Made by a program: the position numbers and the translations under genes. From Christensenella sp. UBA4636 (GTDB lineage: Bacteria > Bacillota > Clostridia > Christensenellales > Borkfalkiaceae): a stretch of DNA of 64,000 bases. Position 1 is the first letter of the stretch, and each line of letters starts with the position of its first letter. The notes under the pieces are model-generated. The model was not told the DNA's origin. It searched no databases and saw only the letters and a list, made by a program, of their open reading frames with translations. Where the stretch lies: NCBI GenBank assembly GCA_002405915.1, contig DHMS01000046.1, forward strand, positions 1-64,000, in the 5' to 3' direction. Of this stretch, positions 52,152 through 61,458 are shown piece by piece.

Positions 52152-52508
52152 TTATTTAGCCTTATTCCCCGACGGATCCCAACCCATTTTTTCGCCCGAA
52201 AGAACGTGAATATGCAGGTGCGGAATTGTCTGGCAAGCGTCGTCGCCTTGGTTTATGACTATTCTATAACCGTTTTCAAGCTCCAACTCGTCTTTAAGCT
52301 CGGGGATTTTTTTGAAAATGCGCGCCAAGATAGCCGCGTCGTCGTCCGTCATTTCTGCCAAAAACTTGTAATGCTTTTTAGGAATGACGAGAAAATGGTT
52401 TTTCGCTTCCGGCGCGATATCGCGTATGACGATAAAGTCGTCGTTTTCAAAAACCTTGTTAACGGGTATCTCTCCGCTTACGAATTTACAAAACAAACAA
52501 TTTTCCAT
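52152..52508 (-). CDS. HIT-family nucleotide hydrolase
   Basis: Small histidine-triad protein, probably a purine nucleoside phosphoramidase of the HinT group. The 118 residues contain an N-terminal CLFCKFVSGEIP zinc-type pair, LVIPKKHYKFLAEM near 41, and the triad PHLHIHVLSGEKMGW near 92-106. Physiological substrate unknown. It lies 17 bases after mtaB and is the last gene of the ABC-prmA-mtaB-HIT run; no strong terminator is visible before rpsU. Confidence 0.93.
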   Translation of the reverse strand: MENCLFCKFVSGEIPVNKVFENDDFIVIRDIAPEAKNHFLVIPKKHYKFLAEMTDDDAAILARIFKKIPELKDELELENGYRIVINQGDDACQTIPHLHIHVLSGEKMGWDPSGNKAK

Positions 52509-52525
52509 TATAAAACTCCTTAATT

Positions 52526-53758
52526 TTAATCGATTAAAGTCGCTTTTGCGCCCTCTTTAAACGCTTCGCCTATCTTGATTTTCTTAATGTCGCCCGCAAC
52601 TAAACCCGGAACGTAAACCTTAATGTAATTTTCCGTGTAACCCTCGGTGTACCCGTCGACGAAATCTTCGGGCAAGAACGAAAGAATTTTGCTCTCGTGC
52701 GCCTTTAAAAATTCGCCTTTAAGGTTGGCTTTTAACTCCATAAGCCGCGCAAGTCTCTGCTTTTTCACTTCGTCCGGCAAAGGTTTTAACCTCGCGCCGA
52801 AAGTGCCTTTCCTCTGAGAGTAAGAAAAACAGTGAATATCCGCAAATTTTGCTTTTTCCGCCGTTTCGAGCGTTTTCAAAAAGTCCTCTTCCGTTTCGGT
52901 CGAATACCCGGAAATAATGTCGGTCGTAATCGCCGCGTCAGGGTAAAACGAACGGATTTTTTCAACCGAAGAAAGGAATTCTTCTACCGTGTACTTTCTG
53001 TTCATCTCTTTAAGCACTTTATCGCTGCCCGATTGCAACGACAAATGGAAATGCGGCGCAAAATCTTTCAAAGCTTTCGTCGCTTCGAGCATTTTTTCCG
53101 TAATAACGTTGTCTTCGAGGCTGCCTAAACGGATTCTGAAATCAAAGTCTTTAAGCGAGAATAAAAGGTCGGCTAAGTCCTTGCCCTCGTCGTTAAAAGC
53201 GGAAAGGTTTATTCCCGTTATCACGGCTTCTTTTGGAGAAAGCATTTTTAATTCTTCGATAACGCTTTCGATTTTCCTTGAACGCGACCTGCCGCGAAGA
53301 TACGGAATTAAGCAATACGAGCAGAAATTGTCACACCCGTCCTGCACCTTAATATAGGTTCTCGTTTTCACGTCGGAAGCGGGAGAAAATTTTTGATAGT
53401 ACTCTTTGCTTTCGTCAATCTTTACTCCGTCTTCGCTGATTATATCTATTATTTTGTCCTTATTGAGCGCGCCGGTAACGAGCGAAACGCCCTTTTCCTT
53501 GAACGCTTCGGGGCTATGCTGAGAAGCGCAACCGCAAACTATAACCTTTGCAAACGGGTTATGCTTCCTTGCTCTCGTCACTGCCTGCCTACTCTTTTTT
53601 TCGGCTTCCGCAGTAACGGCGCAAGTGTTTATTATGTAAAGGTCGGCTTCTTCTAATTTGTCGCTCGTTTCGTACCCGAGTTCTTTTAACCCCGTTATAA
53701 GAGTTGAACTTTCGTACCCGTTTACCTTACAACCGAGTGTGAATACAACTGCTTTCAT
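52526..53758 (-). CDS. mtaB: tRNA t6A37 methylthiotransferase MtaB
   Basis: Radical SAM enzyme converting t6A37 to ms2t6A37 in tRNAs that read ANN codons. The 410 residues have an N-terminal UPF0004 domain with three cluster Cys (TLGCKVNGYES, NTCAVTAEAEKK, CGCASQ), the radical SAM motif DNFCSYCLIPYLRGRSRSR near 140-158, SLQSGSDKVLKEMNRKYT near 240, and a C-terminal TRAM domain. Eukaryote-like Cys spacing is that of MtaB, not MiaB or RimO. It usually follows prmA and rsmE; rsmE is missing here. A dispersed element lies in its 87-base leader. Confidence 0.94.
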   Translation of the reverse strand: MKAVVFTLGCKVNGYESSTLITGLKELGYETSDKLEEADLYIINTCAVTAEAEKKSRQAVTRARKHNPFAKVIVCGCASQHSPEAFKEKGVSLVTGALNKDKIIDIISEDGVKIDESKEYYQKFSPASDVKTRTYIKVQDGCDNFCSYCLIPYLRGRSRSRKIESVIEELKMLSPKEAVITGINLSAFNDEGKDLADLLFSLKDFDFRIRLGSLEDNVITEKMLEATKALKDFAPHFHLSLQSGSDKVLKEMNRKYTVEEFLSSVEKIRSFYPDAAITTDIISGYSTETEEDFLKTLETAEKAKFADIHCFSYSQRKGTFGARLKPLPDEVKKQRLARLMELKANLKGEFLKAHESKILSFLPEDFVDGYTEGYTENYIKVYVPGLVAGDIKKIKIGEAFKEGAKATLID

Positions 53759-53801
53759 TTAAATTCCTTAAAAACGTAAAAATATCAAAAATTAAAGATA
53801 A

Positions 53802-53837
53802 TATAAGCGATTTTAAAACTTTTTACGACACGCGTAA
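53802..53837 (-). repeat. Dispersed TTACG-N5-CGTAAAAA element, copy 2
   Basis: Minus strand: TTACGCGTGTCGTAAAAA then GTTTTAAAATCGCTTATA, 36 bases. It matches copy 3 (63756-63791) at 31 of 36 positions without gaps. It begins nine bases after the prmA stop and ends about 44 bases before mtaB; TTATAT at its end could act as a -10. Confidence 0.65.
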
Positions 53838-53845
53838 TTTTGTTT

Positions 53846-54781
53846 TTAAGCCTTAAACACCGCCGCGGACCATTCGCCGTCCGTAAGCGTTTCTTGTGTT
53901 TTTAAACCCGCGGCTTCGTAAGCTTTCACAACCTTTTCAAGTCTGTCGTTTAATATACCGCTCAAAATAACGACGCCGCCCGCCTTAACGTAAGAGCGGA
54001 TATCTTTTACCAAAAACGCCAAAACTTCCGCCGTAATGTTCGCCACGACTATATCGCCCGAACCGACTACTCCGTCCAAAAGATTTGTGAGCGTCGCTTT
54101 GCACACGCCGTCGACTCTGTTTAGTTTGGCGTTTCTGTTCGCAGCTTCCACGGCAACGGGGTCGATGTCCGTCATAATAACGCTTTTCGCGCCGAGCTTT
54201 GCGGCGGCTAAGCCGAGTATTCCGCTACCCGTGCCAACGTCTATAACGGTGTCGGAGGGCTTTAAATACTTTTCGATAAGCTTAACGCACATCGCCGTCG
54301 TTTCGTGTTCGCCCGTGCCGAACGCCATATTGGAGTCGATATACACGACTTCTCCGTCCCCGTCGTACTTTATCCATTCGGGGCAGACGGTCACATTGCC
54401 GAAAGGTATCGGGCGGTAATGCTTGCGCCACACTTCAATCCAGTCGTCGCCGTCTACAACGCGCTTTACGACTTCGAGCGTGCCGAACTTTATATATTCT
54501 CCGCCGTTTTCTTTTAAGCTTTGCAAGTCGTTTAAAAGGCTTTTGTAAAGTTCGTCCGCCTTTTCAATCGGGAAAAACCCTTTAACGAGCGAAACCGAGC
54601 AGTCGCCTTTTAAAAGCGAATTGTCTAAATAATCGTAATTTTTCACTTTTGCTTCCGTCAGTTCGATAACGTCCTTAACGCACGAAATCGCTACGCCGTA
54701 ATCGGTGTATTTCCAGAATAAATCCGCAACGAGGTCCTCCGCCTCGCTCGTCGTGGTGACGGTAATTTCCTGGTATTTCAT
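53846..54781 (-). CDS. prmA: Ribosomal protein L11 methyltransferase
   Basis: Trimethylates several lysines of ribosomal protein L11. The 311 residues have the N-terminal L11-recognition domain (YQEITVTTTSEAEDLVADLF) and the SAM domain: VYIDSNMAFGTGEHETTAM near 150, DVGTGSGILGLAAAKLG near 178, and VVANITAEVLAFLV near 240, the NITA motif being family-specific. Typical length. In related genomes dnaJ is its direct neighbour; here a large ABC/FtsX gene ends nine bases upstream of it, suggesting rearrangement. Confidence 0.95.
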   Translation of the reverse strand: MKYQEITVTTTSEAEDLVADLFWKYTDYGVAISCVKDVIELTEAKVKNYDYLDNSLLKGDCSVSLVKGFFPIEKADELYKSLLNDLQSLKENGGEYIKFGTLEVVKRVVDGDDWIEVWRKHYRPIPFGNVTVCPEWIKYDGDGEVVYIDSNMAFGTGEHETTAMCVKLIEKYLKPSDTVIDVGTGSGILGLAAAKLGAKSVIMTDIDPVAVEAANRNAKLNRVDGVCKATLTNLLDGVVGSGDIVVANITAEVLAFLVKDIRSYVKAGGVVILSGILNDRLEKVVKAYEAAGLKTQETLTDGEWSAAVFKA

Positions 54782-54789
54782 AAAAATCC

Positions 54790-57564
54790 TTATTTGTTGA
54801 GTATAACGTCGACAGGCTTCTTTTTAGCAAGCTTATATATAGGCAAGAAGCTTGCGATGGCGGCAACCGCAAAAGATATGAGCAGTAATATGAAGATTTG
54901 CCTTATGCCAAAATTCATTATCGTTGCGTAAATACCCCAGCTCGAAGCCGTATTTTTGTTGATTATAAAGCACACTACCGCCGTCACGATAGACGAAAGA
55001 ACGAAGTTTATAGTAGCGATAATTCCGCTTTCCGAGAAGAACACCTTGAAAACGTCTACGCCTCTCGCGCCGATTGCGCGCAAAATACCTATTTCCGTTT
55101 TCTTGTTCATAACGCCGATGGCAATAAAGTTGCTTAGGAGCAGCGCGGCGAATATTGCGTTAACGATACCGACCCACATGAATACAGGTTTCAAAACGAC
55201 GGATAATGCGGTAACAATCGAAATATCGTCGGTAACGTGGTTGACGAGTCTATAGTAATAGTCGCCGTCGCGCTTAAACGAATAATCGACGAGTTTTATA
55301 ACGTTGAGCCTGCTCCCGTCAAACGAGCCGAAACAAACGTAATAGGGCGCGGAAATTAAACTTTCAAACGTAGCGTCAGAAAAAGCCGCGCTTTCTTCGC
55401 TGTCCTCGTCCGTAAACGAGCCTGCCACGGTAAAATCTTTATAATCGTTGCTTCTGTCGTCGTAAAGCCTTAATTTCGCTTTCATATCGGTTTTACCGAG
55501 AGAATCGAGCGTTTTTTTGAGATTAGCAAAACTTGCTTCCGAAAGCAGAATTTCGTCGTCATTAAGCGAAGTTTTACCTTCGTCGATGAAACTCACGTTC
55601 TTTAACGCGCTCGCTCTTCTCACAATAGCCATATTATTATAGAAGTCAATGAACTTTACTCCATCGGGAATGTTGCCCGCTTCGTATGTAAGTTTTCCTT
55701 CGTAACCGTAATAAACGTCCTTGTTCGATATATTATCGATATACCCCTTTTTCACCACGCCTACGCCGTTAAAGGAATAGCTCAATAAATCGCTAAGTTC
55801 GCTTGAAACGAGCATGTTTTTTACTTGCTCGGCGGTTTCCATGTTATCGGTGTCGACGTCTAAAAGAGCTTCGTACTTCTTAAAATTGGTACCCGTCGAA
55901 AAAACGCCGCAAATAGTAAACGTTTCCGTCATTCCCACGTCGTAATAAGGGTTTTCGGAACTAAACGTTATCTTTTTGCCTATCATGTCCTCCGGCTTCG
56001 TAATTTCAACCGTTACGCCGTCGTCGCCCTTAAAGCCGCCCCTCATAAATGATTTTACTATAAATTCCGGGAGCATCATTTCGTCGAACGTTTCGGGCAG
56101 TCTTGATTGACCGATTAACGTTAAGCCGTAATCTTTCGGTTCGCCGTTAAGCTCAACGTAGCCCGAAAGCATAGTCCTATAAACGTTGTAATAACTTTTT
56201 CCGCCAAGCTTCGTCACTTCCGCCACGTATTCCTGGAACCCGCAAGCGGCGTTCGAGTAAACGCCCGTCATCTTTATGCCGACGTCCTTTTCTATCTTTT
56301 CAAGGTCGGCTTCGGAAAGTTCCGCTCTCGTTTCGTAGTAGTCGCTCTTGTCGTTTTCGTCGTAATAATACTTTTCTATCTTTTCAAAGCTTGCGAATTT
56401 TATTCCGTTGTCGCAAATGGAATTTATCGTCGCTTCGCGCTCATTGAAGGAAATCAAAACGTCGTACAAACCGAACATAGTGAAAGAAATAACGGACAAA
56501 ATTATTGTAAGCACAAGACGGAATTTTTTAATCCCTAAGTTGCTTGCGCCCATCTTGAACGCGTTTTTGACGGGCAAAGTAGACTTAATCGGCTTGAATT
56601 CTTCCGTTTCCGCTTCAACCGTTTTTTCGTCGAACGGCTTAAATTCGCCTTTTTCTTTCGTTTCCGTTTTTTCCGCGTTTTTCTTTATTTTACACGCGCC
56701 GTGCTTTGCAAGATATTCGTTTATCGCGCGCAAATCGACGTAAGTCAAAACGTATTTTTCGGGAACGAAAATCTCTCCGTTATCAAACTTCAAACAACTT
56801 GTATTTTCGTCGCTTTCCGACGCCCCGTCCGTTGTTTCAATCGCTTTTGCGCCATTTTCGCGCGTACTATTTTCGGCGGAAACCGTTTGAGAACTCCTTT
56901 CAACGTCGGCAATTATTTTGCCGTCAGACATTTCTATAACTCTGTCGCCGTAGGAAAAAGCGAATTCTCTGTCGTGAGAAACGACTATTACGAGTTTTGT
57001 TTTCGAAAGCTTTTTCAAAGTATCGAAAAGCTGTTTGGCGTTCGCGCTGTCAAGCGCGCCGCTCGGCTCGTCGGCTAAGATGATTTCCGGGTCCTTAACG
57101 AGCGCGCGAGCAATCGCAACCCTTTGCTTCTGCCCGCCCGAAAGTTCGTTGATTCTCCTTGTGCCGTAGCCGTCAAGGTCGACTGTTTTTAAAATATCGT
57201 TAACGCTTTCCGTCGTCGCGCGTTTACTTTGCAATTCCAACGCAAGAGCAACGTTCGCGCCAACCGAAAAGTCTTTTAAGAGGTTGTATTCCTGAAAAAC
57301 AAAGCCTACGTAAGTGTTACGGTAGCTATCGAAATCGGACGGTTTGAATTTAAGCGACGAAGTGCCGTTTATTATAATTTCGCCGCCGTCGGGCTTATCG
57401 AGTCCGCCTAAAACGTTTAATAAGGTCGACTTGCCGCATCCGGACTTACCCACGATAAAAACAAGCCCCGTTTTTCTGAACTTTATCGAAATGCCGTTCA
57501 GAGCGTGTACGACAACGCCAGTTTTCGAGCGGTAGTCTTTATAAAGGTTTCTTACTTCAAGCAT
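54790..57564 (-). CDS. ABC transporter, fused ATPase and FtsX-type permease
   Basis: A 924-residue fusion in the MacB/FtsX class. Residues 1-230 are the ATPase: Walker [11 protein letters not shown] near 38-47, signature [16 protein letters not shown], Walker [13 protein letters not shown] and [11 protein letters not shown] charged linker (about 230-345) leads to TM1 ([18 protein letters not shown]), a large extracellular domain of some 400 residues, and three C-terminal TM segments with the FtsX motif [20 protein letters not shown]. Such transporters handle peptides or drive signalling through mechanotransmission. No adjacent two-component genes or peptide genes are seen, so the substrate is open. 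Confidence 0.9.
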   Translation of the reverse strand: MLEVRNLYKDYRSKTGVVVHALNGISIKFRKTGLVFIVGKSGCGKSTLLNVLGGLDKPDGGEIIINGTSSLKFKPSDFDSYRNTYVGFVFQEYNLLKDFSVGANVALALELQSKRATTESVNDILKTVDLDGYGTRRINELSGGQKQRVAIARALVKDPEIILADEPSGALDSANAKQLFDTLKKLSKTKLVIVVSHDREFAFSYGDRVIEMSDGKIIADVERSSQTVSAENSTRENGAKAIETTDGASESDENTSCLKFDNGEIFVPEKYVLTYVDLRAINEYLAKHGACKIKKNAEKTETKEKGEFKPFDEKTVEAETEEFKPIKSTLPVKNAFKMGASNLGIKKFRLVLTIILSVISFTMFGLYDVLISFNEREATINSICDNGIKFASFEKIEKYYYDENDKSDYYETRAELSEADLEKIEKDVGIKMTGVYSNAACGFQEYVAEVTKLGGKSYYNVYRTMLSGYVELNGEPKDYGLTLIGQSRLPETFDEMMLPEFIVKSFMRGGFKGDDGVTVEITKPEDMIGKKITFSSENPYYDVGMTETFTICGVFSTGTNFKKYEALLDVDTDNMETAEQVKNMLVSSELSDLLSYSFNGVGVVKKGYIDNISNKDVYYGYEGKLTYEAGNIPDGVKFIDFYNNMAIVRRASALKNVSFIDEGKTSLNDDEILLSEASFANLKKTLDSLGKTDMKAKLRLYDDRSNDYKDFTVAGSFTDEDSEESAAFSDATFESLISAPYYVCFGSFDGSRLNVIKLVDYSFKRDGDYYYRLVNHVTDDISIVTALSVVLKPVFMWVGIVNAIFAALLLSNFIAIGVMNKKTEIGILRAIGARGVDVFKVFFSESGIIATINFVLSSIVTAVVCFIINKNTASSWGIYATIMNFGIRQIFILLLISFAVAAIASFLPIYKLAKKKPVDVILNK

Positions 57565-57599
57565 TTTTTCCTGAACACTCCTTTTATTGTATATATTAT

Positions 57600-57628
57600 A
57601 TCATATCACAAAATCATTCTTTTGACAA
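57600..57628 (-). promoter_or_regulatory. Promoter of the ABC-prmA-mtaB-HIT run
   Basis: Minus strand TTGTCA, 17-base spacer, TATGAT, 36 bases before the ABC start, which has AGGA six bases upstream. Confidence 0.75.
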
Positions 57629-57707
57629 TATAAAAGCCGTTCAAAACTAAAAACCGATAAAAAGAAATATAAAAAAGGAAATTTATGTGAATTTTTTTGA
57701 AAAGCTA

Positions 57708-57736
57708 TTGATTTACGACGCAAAATCTGCTATTAT
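57708..57736 (+). promoter_or_regulatory. Promoter of the UPF0371 gene
   Basis: TTGATT, 17-base spacer, TATTAT, about 50 bases before the ATG. The roughly 80 bases between the two divergent promoters are A-rich and carry no other signal. Confidence 0.65.
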
Positions 57737-57787
57737 ATATAGCGGTACTAATTAGGAAGTACGAAAAAGAAAAAAAAGTTGGTTTTT

Positions 57788-59275
57788 ATGAGAAAGTTAG
57801 GTTTTGATAACGACAAGTACATTAAGCTTCAATCGGAATGCATCGACAAGCGCATCAAAGAATTCGGCGGCAAACTTTACCTCGAATTCGGCGGCAAGCT
57901 CTTTGACGACCACCACGCCTCACGCGTTTTTCCGGGTTTCCAACCGGACAGCAAGCTCAAAATGTTACTTCGCCTCAAAGACAAAGCCGAACTTTTAATA
58001 GTAATAAACGCAAACGATATCGAAAAGAACAAAGTCCGCGGCGACCTCGGCATAACTTACGACCTTGATGTTTTTCGCCTTATCGACGCGTTCAGAAGCG
58101 TCGAGCTTTACGTCGGCGGCGTAGTGGTCACGCGCTACGCCAAGCAACCGGACGCGGACAAGTTTATAGAACGCCTTAACGAAATGGGCGTAAAATGCTA
58201 TCGCCACTTCACAATCCCCGGATATCCGTCGGACGTGGACAAGATTGTTTCCGACGAAGGCTTCGGCAAAAACGAGTATGCTGAAACGACGCGCAACCTT
58301 GTTATAGTCACCGCCCCGGGTCCGGGCAGCGGCAAAATGGCGACTTGTTTATCGCAACTTTACCACGAAAACAAGCGCGGAGTAAAAGCGGGATACGCGA
58401 AGTTCGAAACTTTTCCGGTGTGGAATCTTCCGCTCAAACACCCCGTCAACGTGGCGTACGAAGCGGCAACCGCCGATTTGAACGACGTTAACATGATAGA
58501 CCCCTTCCACCTCGAAGCTTACGGCAAAACCGCCGTCAACTACAACCGCGACGTGGAAATTTTTCCCGTTCTCGATGCGACTTTCAAAAAAATCTGGGGC
58601 AAATCGCCCTATAAATCGCCCACGGATATGGGCGTAAATATGGCGGGTTACTGCATAAACAAGGACGAAGCCGTCCGTGCAGCCGCCGAACAAGAGATTA
58701 TCCGCAGATTTTTAACGGCGCAATGCGGCGCAAAACAAGGTATTGTCGAACCGTCAATCGTAGCTAAGCAAGAACTGATAATGAAGCAACTTAACCTCTC
58801 CGTAGACGACAGAAAGGTCGTTGCGGCGGCGTTAAAACGCGCGGAACAAACGAGTGCGCCCGCGGCGGCAATCGAACTTAGCGACGGCAGAATAGTTACG
58901 GGCAAAACTTCTTCCCTTTTGGGCGCGTCCTCGGCGGTACTCTTGAACGCTTTAAAAACCCTTGCCGGAATCGACCATGATATCGAGCTTATCCCGCATG
59001 AGGTTATCGAACCCGTCGCCCACCTAAAAGTGCAGCACCTTAAAAATAATAACCCGAGATTACATACCGACGAAGTGCTTATCGCTTTGACCATCGCTTC
59101 AACAATGAACGATTACGCCGAAATGGCAATGCGGCAGCTCGACAATCTCAAAGGTTGCGAAGCTCATTCGTCCGTCATTTTAACGCAAGTCGACGAAAAG
59201 ACCTTTAAAAAACTCGGCATGAACCTAACTTGCGAACCGAGATATCAGACGAAAAAACTTTACCACGCAAAGTAA
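57788..59275 (+). CDS. UPF0371 (DUF1846) protein
   Basis: Conserved cytoplasmic protein of unknown function, common in Bacillota. From ATG 57788 it has 495 residues. Visible family blocks are LYLEFGGKLFDDHHASRVFPG near 31-51, a glycine-rich nucleotide-loop-like VTAPGPGSGKMATC near 177-190, AGYAKFETFPVWNLPLKHPV near 206, NYNRDVEIFPVLDATF, and the C-terminal SSVILTQVDEKTFKKLGMNL. The APGPGSGK segment suggests nucleotide or phosphate binding, but no activity is established. Neither the ATG nor an in-frame TTG at 57779 has a good ribosome site. Single-gene unit with its own promoter and terminator. Confidence 0.92.
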   Translation: MRKLGFDNDKYIKLQSECIDKRIKEFGGKLYLEFGGKLFDDHHASRVFPGFQPDSKLKMLLRLKDKAELLIVINANDIEKNKVRGDLGITYDLDVFRLIDAFRSVELYVGGVVVTRYAKQPDADKFIERLNEMGVKCYRHFTIPGYPSDVDKIVSDEGFGKNEYAETTRNLVIVTAPGPGSGKMATCLSQLYHENKRGVKAGYAKFETFPVWNLPLKHPVNVAYEAATADLNDVNMIDPFHLEAYGKTAVNYNRDVEIFPVLDATFKKIWGKSPYKSPTDMGVNMAGYCINKDEAVRAAAEQEIIRRFLTAQCGAKQGIVEPSIVAKQELIMKQLNLSVDDRKVVAAALKRAEQTSAPAAAIELSDGRIVTGKTSSLLGASSAVLLNALKTLAGIDHDIELIPHEVIEPVAHLKVQHLKNNNPRLHTDEVLIALTIASTMNDYAEMAMRQLDNLKGCEAHSSVILTQVDEKTFKKLGMNLTCEPRYQTKKLYHAK

Positions 59276-59297
59276 TCGACGAATAACGACATATCAA

Positions 59298-59337
59298 AAG
59301 AAGCCCGAAAGTTTCAACTTTCAAGCTTCTTTTTTTT
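59298..59337. terminator. Bidirectional terminator, UPF0371 and M29 peptidase
   Basis: AAGAAGC-CC-GAAAG, loop TTTCAA, CTTTC-AA-GCTTCTT, then T6 on the plus strand; TTTT follows on the minus strand, so it serves both convergent genes. Confidence 0.88.
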
Positions 59338-59361
59338 GCGCTCTAAATTTTACACCATAGA

Positions 59362-60594
59362 TTACTTAACGTCAAAAGCCCAAGTTCCGTTTCTGAAAAT
59401 TGCAACCTCTTTGCCGTCTTTCGTTATGCCCGTTATAGAAAGGTCGCGACTGCCTATCATAAAGTCGACGTGAATCATAGACGTATTGATACCGTTTTTG
59501 TGATATTCTTCGTTCGTCATGTTTTCGTAGCCTTTCAAGCAGTCGGGGAAGCCTCTTCCGAGAGCCAAGTGGCAGCAAGCGTTTTCATCGTAAAGCGTTT
59601 CATAAAAGAGTATTCCGCTCATGTTTATCGGGCTTTCGAACGGCACAAGCGCGCATTCGCCGAGCATGCTCGCGCCCTCGTCCATTTTCACCATCTGCTT
59701 TAAAAGTTCTTCGCCTTTCTCTGCTTTCACGTCGGAAACTTTACCGTTTTTAAAGGTTATCGAAAAATTTTCGATTAGTTGCCCTTGATAAGAAAGCGGC
59801 TTCGTTGCGTAAACGGTGCCTTCGCAATCGCCGTATTTAGGCGAAGTGAAAATCTCTTCGCTCGGGATATTCGGGTTGAAGTTCACGCCCGAAAGGGTCG
59901 TGTCGAACCCGCCGTGGAATACGCCGAGTTCGTTTAAAGCGACGGTGAAATTAGTTCCGTTTGCGGACTTATAATTGAGCCTGCGAAGTTCCAACGCGTT
60001 GAGATATTCGCAACGCTCTTTGATTTCTTTATTGAATTTATCCCACGCGGCAATCGGGTCGTCGTCCACGCGCGAGCATTTGAGTATAGCTTCCCAAAGC
60101 ATTTCGACGGCTTTATTCGTCTTTTCGTTCGGAAAAACCTTTTTCGCCCACGCTTTGCCCGCAACGGCGGCTATGCACCACTGATATTTGCCTTCCATTC
60201 GGTCGCGGTAAGGCTTGATAATCGGGTATTTTGCAATCTGCGATTTCGTGATTTTGTCTTGCGGAACGCCTTTAAGCCCGTCCGGGTCGTCGGAAATAAG
60301 GTAGAGGTGCGCGGGCAGTTTTTCGGCACGCCATTTTAATTTTTCAATCTGGTAATCTTCGAGGGTCGAAAGGGTCTTTAAGCTCATTTTCTTGTAACCG
60401 ATTTTGGTTATAGGCTGATAAGAAAAGTCGACGACAACCTTTCTTGCGCCGTTTTTATAAAGCTTTTCGACGACCGTTTTAACGAATTCCGGCTGGTCGA
60501 GGTCGGCTATAATATAAACGTCTTGTCCTTTCTGCACGTTCACGCCTTTTTCAACGATAAGGTCTGCGTATTTATTGAGTAAAGATTTTTTCAT
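59362..60594 (-). CDS. M29-family aminopeptidase
   Basis: Cytoplasmic metallo-aminopeptidase of the AmpS/PepS (thermophilic) family. The 410 residues start SLLNKYADLIVEKGVNVQKG, contain FNPNIPSEEIFTSPKYGDCEG near 245 with metal-binding Glu, DEGASMLGECALVP near 308 with a second Glu, HLALGRGFPDCLKG near 345, and SMIHVDFMIGSRDL near 377 with metal-binding His and Asp. ATG 60594 overlaps the kinase stop (ATGA) and has AAAGGAG eight bases upstream; a longer in-frame extension would lie inside the kinase gene. Last gene of the nifS-thiI-kinase run. Confidence 0.92.
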   Translation of the reverse strand: MKKSLLNKYADLIVEKGVNVQKGQDVYIIADLDQPEFVKTVVEKLYKNGARKVVVDFSYQPITKIGYKKMSLKTLSTLEDYQIEKLKWRAEKLPAHLYLISDDPDGLKGVPQDKITKSQIAKYPIIKPYRDRMEGKYQWCIAAVAGKAWAKKVFPNEKTNKAVEMLWEAILKCSRVDDDPIAAWDKFNKEIKERCEYLNALELRRLNYKSANGTNFTVALNELGVFHGGFDTTLSGVNFNPNIPSEEIFTSPKYGDCEGTVYATKPLSYQGQLIENFSITFKNGKVSDVKAEKGEELLKQMVKMDEGASMLGECALVPFESPINMSGILFYETLYDENACCHLALGRGFPDCLKGYENMTNEEYHKNGINTSMIHVDFMIGSRDLSITGITKDGKEVAIFRNGTWAFDVK

Positions 60595-61439
60595 CGTTTG
60601 GCTCCTTTTACTGTTTTTATTTCTTGCATAAGCTTGGGCAACACTTCTTCGAAAAGTACGCCGTAACCGTGTTTTTCTGCGCAAGGCAGAGTGTTCTTCA
60701 TTGCTTCAACGGTAAAATCAACGGCTATTTTTGCGGAATCGTACACGCTTAAACCGCTCAATAACGCGCCCGTAAACGCGCTTGAATAGATATCGCCCGT
60801 GCCGTGGAAGTTGCGTTCTATCTTCTCGGAAAAATAATATTTTACGCTTTCGCCGTCAAAAACCGCAACGCCGAGCTTATCTTTTTCAAACGAAACGCCC
60901 GTTAAAACGATTGATTTTACGTTGAGTTTTTGATAAAGCCTTTGCAAAAGCCCCGTTATATGCGCCTGGTCGTAACAGCTTAAAATCGGCTTTTCGCCGA
61001 GCAGAAACGCCGCTTCAGTAAGGTTTGGCAAAATAACGTCCGCTTCTCTACACAAAGCCGCCATTTTCTTTGCGAATTCTTCGCCGAACCCGAAATAAAA
61101 TTCGCCGTTGTCCGCCATAACGGGGTCGATGATTTTCAGCCCTTTATTGAACTTTTTTATGATATCGTCTACAATTCTCAGTTGATTTTCCAGGATATAA
61201 CCGGTATAAACGCAATCGAAGGTTATATTTTCTTTCGTCCAATGCTCGGCAATTTTCGGGAATTCTTCCGTCATGGGTAGAACGGTGAAGCCTTTAAAGC
61301 CCGCAGTATGGGTAGAAAGTACAGCTGTCGGCAAAATTGCCGTTTCTATTCCGCACGCGGAGATAATCGGCAGCGCGACGGTGAGCGAACATTGTCCCAC
61401 GCAAGATATATCCTGTATCGTTAAAATTCTTTTTTCCAT
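60591..61439 (-). CDS. Pyridoxal/pyridoxine kinase
   Basis: PfkB-fold kinase making pyridoxal phosphate from B6 vitamers. From ATG 61439 it has 282 residues: RILTIQDISCVGQCSLTVAL at the start, LSTHTAGFKGFTVLPMTE near 42-59, DPVMADNGEFYFGF near 110, NLTEAAFLLG near 140, and the anion-hole motif FHGTGDIYSSAFTGALL near 217 with the catalytic Asp. This pattern fits PdxY/PdxK rather than hydroxymethylpyrimidine kinase, although the two are related. A TTG at 61457 is an alternative start. It sits between thiI and the aminopeptidase; the nearby NifS-like enzyme needs pyridoxal phosphate. Confidence 0.87.
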   Translation of the reverse strand: MEKRILTIQDISCVGQCSLTVALPIISACGIETAILPTAVLSTHTAGFKGFTVLPMTEEFPKIAEHWTKENITFDCVYTGYILENQLRIVDDIIKKFNKGLKIIDPVMADNGEFYFGFGEEFAKKMAALCREADVILPNLTEAAFLLGEKPILSCYDQAHITGLLQRLYQKLNVKSIVLTGVSFEKDKLGVAVFDGESVKYYFSEKIERNFHGTGDIYSSAFTGALLSGLSVYDSAKIAVDFTVEAMKNTLPCAEKHGYGVLFEEVLPKLMQEIKTVKGAKR

Positions 61440-61458
61440 AACTTTTTGTCTTACCAAC

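Noticed and set aside
57687..57755. GTG-started frame of 22 codons with AAGGAA upstream, before the UPF0371 gene
   Set aside because: It covers the predicted -35 and -10 of that gene, so it would lie mostly upstream of the transcription start; likely chance.
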